64,000 nucleotides of DNA from positions 2,681,928 to 2,745,927 of the forward strand of contig ML679995.1 of NCBI GenBank assembly GCA_007922225.1, written 5' to 3'. The notes below the pieces were generated by a model that saw only the letters and a list, made by a program, of their open reading frames with translations, ran no database searches and was not told the origin of the DNA. The translations under genes and the position numbers were made by a program. This document shows, piece by piece, positions 57,841-64,000 of the stretch (its first letter is position 1; each line of letters starts with the position of its first letter). This stretch comes from Emydura subglobosa (Eukaryota; Chordata; Testudines; Chelidae).

Positions 57841-58814
57841 TCCAGTGCTCCTGAAATAATTTGACAATAGAACCATGCAGCGCTGGGAGGGGGAAATAAG
57901 GCAGAATTGATTGGTGCTGGTTCATGTATCGAATAAGTGATCTGAATGCTCCCTGCTGAATGGAGATAGATTATAGATGAGCAATCGGCTGGGTCCCTGC
58001 TTTTCCTGAGATGGAGGTGGGAAGAGGAGTGGGGGATGCAGCCTCTCCCCTGGGCTGCCTGCTGGGCAGTGGTGGTGGTGTTGGTTTTCTGACCAGTTGC
58101 TTTGGAGACATATTTGCTTTTTCCCCTCTCCCCCTTCCGCCTTCACAGTAAATCTCCTGTAATACACACTGTGTCCGCTCGTCACAGATAACTGCTTAGC
58201 TTAAATCCTGCTTAAATTCCTCTGGCTTATCTCTTCAATGGGATCTCGGTTATAAATAGAGTCCTGTGGACACAGGAGCCCACTCCGGCAGCGGCTTGTT
58301 TGGCGAGGAGTTTTCCAGAAGTTAGAGCGAACTGCTGTGGAGAATCTCAGAGAGAACAGCGTGGAGAACGGTATTAAATCAGCTTCATCACGGGCCCTAA
58401 TGCAGCTGGCTGCTTGTAAATCCTTCTGTGAAAACTGTGTTGTTAGCGCCATCAAAGAACAGAAAAGGCCAGCAGGGTCCCATTGGCTCCTCCGTCTGCG
58501 CTCGGTTGTCAATGGAGATCTGAAAAAGCCTGAGTCTCACTCTGAGGTCCTCTCCCTTACCAGGCAGAATTGCTAGGAGCAGATGGAAAGGCAGCTGGGG
58601 GCAGCAGACAGGCAGTTCAGCCCATCCGTAGGGGGAACTTTCTACCTGGGGAGCTGTTTACATTTCTTTCAGCTCTCCTTCCATACATTTTATCAGCCCA
58701 CTTCGCCACGGAGTTTGTGTCTAGCTAATAATACCTAGCACTTGAGGAGTAATTAGTTCATGTCCCTAACCGCGCCCTCTCCAGGTCTATGTCACTGATC
58801 ACCGGACTATTTAA
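57841..58814. other. Unannotated sequence
   Basis: No gene supported. 58150-58560 and 58680-58790 are non-repetitive and moderately AT-rich. Confidence 0.3.
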
Positions 58815-59183
58815 GGCCACGTCTACACTACAAAATTAAGTCGACCTCACTTACGTCGGCATACAGCCACCGCAGGAATTACATTGCTTGTGCATGTCTA
58901 CACTTTGCTCTGGGTATCAGCGGTGTGCGTCCGCACCAAGAGTGCTTGTATTGATTGTACCGTCAGTGTGGGATGGTTTCTGGAAGCCAGTAACGTACAA
59001 GGACACTGCATAGACCTAACTACATCGCCCTTGACTCTATGGCGCTCTTGGAGGGGGAGGTATTAAGTCGGCATAACGGGGCGATTACGTCAGCGGGAGA
59101 GTAATTTAGGTGTCAACACTTCCACAGTGAGATCGACGTAAGCTGCTCTGCATGGACCTCACTCTGTAGTGTGGACAAGACCC
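58815..59183. mobile_element. MITE with inverted ends (gtctacactac type)
   Basis: The left edge reads ggccacgtctacactacaaa and the right edge is the complement of gtagtgtggacaagaccc, so the two ends pair imperfectly over about 18 bases. Inside, ttaagtcgacctcacttacg near the left has an inverted partner gagatcgacgtaagctgc near the right. There is no transposase frame. I recognise this family as abundant in turtles. No clear target duplication is visible. Confidence 0.75.
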
Positions 59184-59244
59184 GAGCAACTCACAATCGC
59201 TAAAGAATTCACCTCCCGACATCCTGAGGGGTACAATGATCACC

Positions 59245-59645
59245 ATCTTATTATTATTTATTAGTTGTATTAACGTAGCACCTCGCAGGCCCAATCATGG
59301 ACCAGGACCGCACTGTGCAAGGCACTGTACAAGCAAGAGGGTTCCTACCCCAAAGAGATCACACTCTAAATATAACACAAGAGGTTAATACAAATAGATG
59401 GCACAAGGAACAATACAGATAGGCAACGACCTCAGTCAGCGAGCAGCCCAACCGTTGTCAAGTGTGTGGTATGCATCAAAGCAGAGAAGAATTTTAACAG
59501 ATTTAATTTGAAAGAGGAGCCGCAGCTCGTAGAGGTTCAACGCTTTGCTCAGAGTCACACGCAGGGAGTGTCTGGCAATGTGAGGAATGGAACCCAGCTC
59601 GTTGGAGTCCCCTCTCTAGCAGCTTAACCACAAGCCCACCTTGCT
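59245..59645 (-). mobile_element. MIR-type SINE, long copy
   Basis: Starts in ttattattatttattag and continues with taacgtagcacctcgcaggc, caatcatggaccaggaccgc, cactgtacaagcaag, cctaccccaaagagatcaca and, at the end, gaatggaacccagctcg. This is a complete reverse-oriented reptilian MIR with its A/T-rich tail. Confidence 0.78.
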
Positions 59646-60544
59646 GGATGAGCACAGTGCCTGTTTTACAGGAGAGAACCTGAGAGGGGAAGGGGCTTGC
59701 CCGAGGCTCCAGGAGTGTTTGTGGGAGCCCAACTCAGAGCTTTGCAATAAGTCAGCACCGGCAGAAGCAAGCGGTGGGTCAATAGCTTGTAAATATCATC
59801 TCACATATACAGAACCCAGGAAATCCAGTCTAGGAAAGACATTGCTGGACATAACACCTAAGTCCAGTCCGGGGGGTCACGGCAGGACAGCCCTGTACAC
59901 CGTCCTCACCGAAGCTTTCCCAAATCTGATGTTAAACCACTAGAGCAACGGCCCTTTCCTTGTTTCCCTGGGGAGGCAAGCCCACGGCAGATAGAGACTA
60001 GCATGTAGCCAGAGGTTCCTGGCTCTGTGTGGAGAGGAAAGGAGATGAGAGGCCTGCCCCATACAGCCAGATGCAGACTGAAACCACACACATGATTAAG
60101 GGTCAGTTGCAACACGGAGTTGGGTGTGTGTGTGTCTGAGGACAAGTGAAATAAATGGCCGGTAGAGGAGGAGGTTGATGTATGAGGATGTTCCGAGTGG
60201 GGGATCCAGCAGGCAAAAAGGTGAAGTGGAGTTGGGAGAAAGGGATTATTATTCCTAATATCCAGTGACAGTTCCCTCTGCTCGCTTTCAGCTCACCTCC
60301 CCTAATTAAAACCCTCATGCTAGTTTAAATCATTCTTCCCCCTCCTTGGGGTTTATCCCCTTCTCACACACGTCCCACTGTCTTCCCTCTACTTCTTGCA
60401 GGGCTCTTGTGAGCTCTCCTGCAAACCTCGTGTCATTCTTCCTGCTCCCCTTTCACTGACCCCTGCCTGGTAATGTGCTGGGACTGTCCCATCGCTGCCT
60501 TGTGCTCCTCCAACTGTTTGCAACCCCCCGTTTGTCTCTTGCCT
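59646..60544. other. Unannotated sequence
   Basis: A short MIR core scrap (tgttttacaggagagaacct) lies at about 59662. A (TG)n of six units lies near 60124. No gene is supported. Confidence 0.35.
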
Positions 60545-60665
60545 TATGCTCAGACTGTAAGCTGTCTGGGGCAGGGACTGTCTTTTCGTTCTGAGTTTGT
60601 ACAGCACCTAGCGCGGTGGAGACCTAATCCAGGGCTGGCAACCCTAGGTGCTAGAATAATACAAA
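60545..60665 (+). mobile_element. MIR-type SINE tail
   Basis: Contains cagactgtaagctgtctggg, gcagggactgtcttttcgtt and gtttgtacagcacctagcgc. Confidence 0.75.
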
Positions 60666-60679
60666 TAAATAAAATATTT

Positions 60680-60825
60680 ATAACGTGCGTCTCTTCACTA
60701 GATCTCTGAGTGCTTTACAAAGGAGGTCAGTATCTTTGTCCTCCTTTTACAGATGGGGAAACTGAGGCACAGAGCAGGGAAGAGACCTGCCTGGAACTGA
60801 ACCCAGGATCTGTCAGGGATCATCT
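60680..60825 (-). mobile_element. MIR-type SINE, inverted next to the preceding tail
   Basis: Contains tctctgagtgctttacaaag, ctccttttacagatggggaa, actgaggcacagagcaggga and ctgaacccagg in reverse MIR order. Confidence 0.85.
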
Positions 60826-61309
60826 CCTTCCTGGGCCCCAGATATGGTGCCTCCCCAGCCTCACTGTTGATCAGCTGACAGATATTGAACCCACGGAAGA
60901 CAGGCGTGATGTAGGGAGATGGGGTGCAGAGGAAAGCATTCTGCAGTGTTCCCAGTCACCAAGCTGTCTCCTTTGGTTGAAGGCGCATGCCCACGGCTGC
61001 TCCACTGGATTCCTCACAGATGTAGAGCTCTCACCTAGCAGCGTCCACACGTGGTGTTTTCTATCGTCTCTGGCTGGCTAGGAGACTCCGTCCCAGCCCC
61101 AGAGAGGATGACCTGCCTAGTCGCGCCTTCTTCCTCTCTTCCCCACTCACTGAGTGCACGACACGGCCCTAGGCATCTGTTAGACCTACGACGGCTGTGC
61201 TCCCATCGATCCCGTGCAGCAAGCAGCACACCATACGTGAATAGCTAACCGCAAGGCATTCCGTTCGCTTGGTAATTCAGTCAGAATTATCCGCCTTCCT
61301 GCCTTGTCA
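60826..61309. other. Unannotated sequence
   Basis: No gene or repeat recognised. Confidence 0.35.
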
Positions 61310-61392
61310 GGAGTACTTAATCCTGCCGCAGCACAGGGAGATGGGCTAGATAATCTCCACGAGGCCCTCCTAGTTTATGAGTCCATGATTTT
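61310..61392 (+). mobile_element. Old CR1-type LINE 3' tail
   Basis: Contains gcagcacagggagatgggct, agataatctccacgaggccc and a final atgagtccatgattt, a decayed CR1 tail. Confidence 0.6.
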
Positions 61393-62579
61393 TCCCATAC
61401 AAGCCAGGTTGCAATCTTCCACCATCCTCTAGGTTCTTACAGATGTTTTCTCCCAATACTGGCTCCGTTATTTTGCTGATGATTGCAGGTCTTCCTACTC
61501 GACAACCATTACCAGGATCCCTGCTTCTCCCTCCCCATCCGTTTGCTTTGGCAACGAAACACAACAGGAGGAGAGACAGGTTCCTCCTGGAAACTCAGGG
61601 CTGCTGGGGGCTAGAGGGAAATGACATTTGAAGAGGCCTTTCTGCATGGCTGCAGGTTGGCACAGAGTCATCCTGACTGGGCAGCCCTCGGGCCAGAATT
61701 CAGTTGTCAAGTTTTCCTTCCATCCTCCTTGGCGCCCTCCTCCAGCAATTCCAATGCGGCTCGTGCCAGGCCCAAAGAGGAACTCTGCGGGCTGAGCAGA
61801 TGGTGGATACTCGGAACAATGCCAGTCTTGTTGGAGGTCACCTCGCCCGAGGGCTTATCCCTCGTGTACCTGCGGCACGGCTGGGAAATGAGGGAGGCTG
61901 TTTGACACAGGCTAATTTGGGCACAACGGCTTCAGGAATGTCAAAATAGATTTGTTTCCAGTATGGAAAACAGCTCCACTGGGAGCCTGAGGCTGAGTTA
62001 GGTGCTGTTGATTTTGGACAAAGGAGACTTTGCATTAGATCTACACACAGACAGGCCGGCATGGCTAGCAGCTCTGCCCCGCTTGCTTGGTTTGGTTCGG
62101 GTCGGGGTTTTTTACTCTTTATTTATTGAAGTGCTCTGGACCCAGATTAACTTTCTTTGCTCAATATTTATTACTGTTGCAGCTAAAATGCTAAATCCAG
62201 GGCATGCTCAGAAAGGAACCTCGGGTATGGACCAAAGAAAAGGCATGAAAAATGTCTGCAGTGTTTCTGACTCTGGCTTTCAATACCGGAGGGAGTCTTC
62301 ACTAGGGTGAGCGGGCAACTCAGGGTATCGGGAAGGAGACACCGTGCCTTTCACCTTGACATCCCTGGTTCCAACACAGCTCGGATCAGCAGCGACTGCC
62401 GTGAACAGCCAGAGGACAGGAGTAGAAGGGTTACATCCGGATTGCTAGTGAACAGGGGCACATGAGAATCAGCCTACTTGTTTGACAAAGAGGTCCAGGA
62501 ATAAATCTTACATCCAGGGTCTGTTGAGAGCGGGTGGGGAGGGGATAATTTGCCCTCCAATGACCTGCCTTGCACTTTG
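61393..62579. other. Unannotated sequence
   Basis: No gene supported. 62110-62230 is AT-rich and non-repetitive. Confidence 0.3.
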
Positions 62580-62775
62580 TCTTGGAAATAACAACAATTA
62601 GCTCTTCAATAGCACTTTCCATCTGCAGCTCTCCAATCCCTTTACCATTGAGAGGCAGAATCACTATCTCCATTTGGCAGATGGGGAAACTGAGGCACAG
62701 AGCAGCGGAACGACTTGCCCAAAGCCAGGCAGCAGAGTTGGGAATTGAACGCAGGCACCCGGATGCCTTGCATGA
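62580..62775 (-). mobile_element. MIR-type SINE
   Basis: Contains gctcttcaatagcactttcc, gaggcagaatcactatctcc, atttggcagatggggaaact, gaggcacagagcagcggaac, cccaaagccaggcagca and attgaacgcagg. Confidence 0.88.
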
Positions 62776-63939
62776 AGCTCTGCACACGCTTTGCCATGCT
62801 CCAGCCCGCTCCCATTTTAAAGGGGTCAGTCTAGTTCTTCTCACCAGGGTGAATTACCTTTTCAAAACAGAACCCAAAAGCCCCCAAACAAATCTTAAAG
62901 AAGTGGCTCTAGCTGTTGTCTGTGGCTTTCTTTTTAAATCAAAGAAACGGATGTTTCTTTGTGTTATTCACAGGCTTGAGAGCAAATCCTGCTCTCTGTT
63001 ACAGCTGTGTGAATCTGGAGCAAATGGTGGCGCTTTCCACAGAGTTACTCCGGTTTTGTCGGGTGGAAGGGATGGCAGAGTCTGGCCCCTGGAGTCTCTG
63101 AGGAAGGGAACTTTTTCCCTTTTGGCACCTTATTATTAATGAGATTAGTAGCAGATGCCATCGGGAGCCTGCCTGACGGCACTGCTCCTTTCTGATTACT
63201 GTCTCGTCTACCTTGAAATGGGACCTGTCGTTTCTTTGATAAACGGATTGACAGGCTGCTCTGATGTCACTGCAGAGTCCGTACTTCTTACGGCTCTACC
63301 TCCGGGAGACCCAGCTGATATCCTTCCACCTCCCTGGGGAGCTGGGCGCAATCAATATCCCTCCGCCTGCCAGGCCAGGGACTCCTCTGTCGATACAAAG
63401 AGATAAACTTCCGCCCTAACAGCTCTCATCCCTCTGTGCCAATCCCAACACACATCCCGCCACTGTCTGTGGCAATGACGCCTCTCTCAAGCCTGACCAC
63501 TATTCCTCAGCTTCCTATAGCCTACATGTGCATATTCTGTTCTGCTCCATCCAGGTTCTTACCCTGCTCCAAACACTGGTGAAAAGATATGACATAAACC
63601 TGCCATAGATGAGTCTGCCGCTAGGTGTCTCTCTGTGAAAGTTCCAGAAAGGGCGATGTTCCTGGTGAACAACCCGACAAAGCTGGAACTTGAGTTGGGT
63701 GGACAGCTGTTTGTGAGACTGTATTTTGTTGATGTGTCCTTCTTGTTGAAGAAGGAATATGATTCCATATATCCTAGCAACTGGTGGTGTCTGAGCACCA
63801 TCACCATGGCATCTGAGTTAAGTGAGGCAAGCTACACAACACAGCAAACAAAGCCATCAGTCCCCCAACTACCACACAGCAAAGGAATGATGATACTTCT
63901 GTGGGCCCAGATATCACTCTTTACAGCCACTAATCAGTG
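62776..63939. other. Unannotated; includes a scrap of the palindromic family at 63003-63095
   Basis: At 63003-63095 gtgtgaatctggagcaaatg, cagagttactccggttttg and gcagagtctggcccctgg match the family described at 39100. No gene is supported elsewhere. Confidence 0.35.
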
Positions 63940-64000
63940 AATTAAACCTCCTAATGCCCCATTTTACAGATGGGGAAACCAAGGCAGACAGAGCAGGTCA
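63940..64000 (-). mobile_element. MIR-type SINE, cut by the window edge
   Basis: ccccattttacagatgggga and aaccaaggcagacagagcag are the reverse MIR core. The rest lies beyond the window. Confidence 0.75.

Noticed and set aside
1..64000. CRISPR arrays, bacterial operons, tRNA or rRNA genes
   Set aside because: No regular short direct repeats with spacers, no compact collinear genes, and no cloverleaf or rRNA-like sequence outside the tRNA-derived SINE heads. The window is eukaryotic nuclear DNA.

Overview
The window looks like nuclear DNA of a reptile, most likely a turtle. Many copies of the CR1 LINE retrotransposon are present, at least three of them still carrying long open reverse-transcriptase frames and ending in the CR1 3' repeat attctatg. 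Around them lie many MIR-type SINEs and several palindromic non-autonomous DNA elements of kinds I associate with turtles and, less so, crocodilians. The assignment rests on repeat content recalled from memory, so a crocodilian cannot be excluded. I found no host protein-coding exon, tRNA, rRNA or other RNA gene that I can support. The window reads as intergenic or intronic.

Layout. 1-2700: an old decayed CR1-like copy (+), then a 5'-truncated CR1 (-) whose 3' part is interrupted by about 190 bp of foreign sequence. 3040-3345: a fossil repeat resembling the end of a Penelope-like element. 4735-10766 and 11167-17184: two almost identical 6.0-kb copies separated only by a 400-bp run of N. 18185-22860: CR1 and MIR scraps, a GT-rich tract and a short CR1 3' end (+). 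22986-23085: a 100-bp gap. 23826-28280: a nest of LINEs, with a young CR1 (+) inside an older CR1 (-), followed by another CR1 3' end (-) and an old CR1-like copy (+). 28390-29333: an unrecognised coding-like block on the minus strand. 34800-35110: AT-rich, possibly conserved DNA. 35380-37430: an LTR-like unit with a promoter-like block, interrupted by a CR1. 37430-51340: mostly unannotated DNA with a polypyrimidine tract, a foldback element carrying ZNF143-like motifs (44437-44756), MIRs and CR1 scraps. 51340-51780: possibly conserved non-coding DNA. 51900-53450: the 5' end of a CR1-like element, including a decayed ORF1 with an SGNH (esterase-like) domain. 55628-57500: a DNA element and then a broken CR1 (-). 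58815-59183: a MITE. The rest is MIR pieces and unannotated DNA.

The most consequential observation is the 6-kb duplication. Its inner edges coincide exactly with the gap, so the end of the left contig equals the start of the right contig. This is best explained as an unmerged contig overlap (haplotypes about 1% apart by eye) and not as a biological tandem duplication. If so, the true locus is about 6.4 kb shorter. The biologically most curious items are the SGNH-domain ORF1 remnant, the Penelope/hammerhead-like fossil, the foldback element with paired ZNF143-like motifs, and the unrecognised minus-strand coding-like block at 28.4-29.3 kb.
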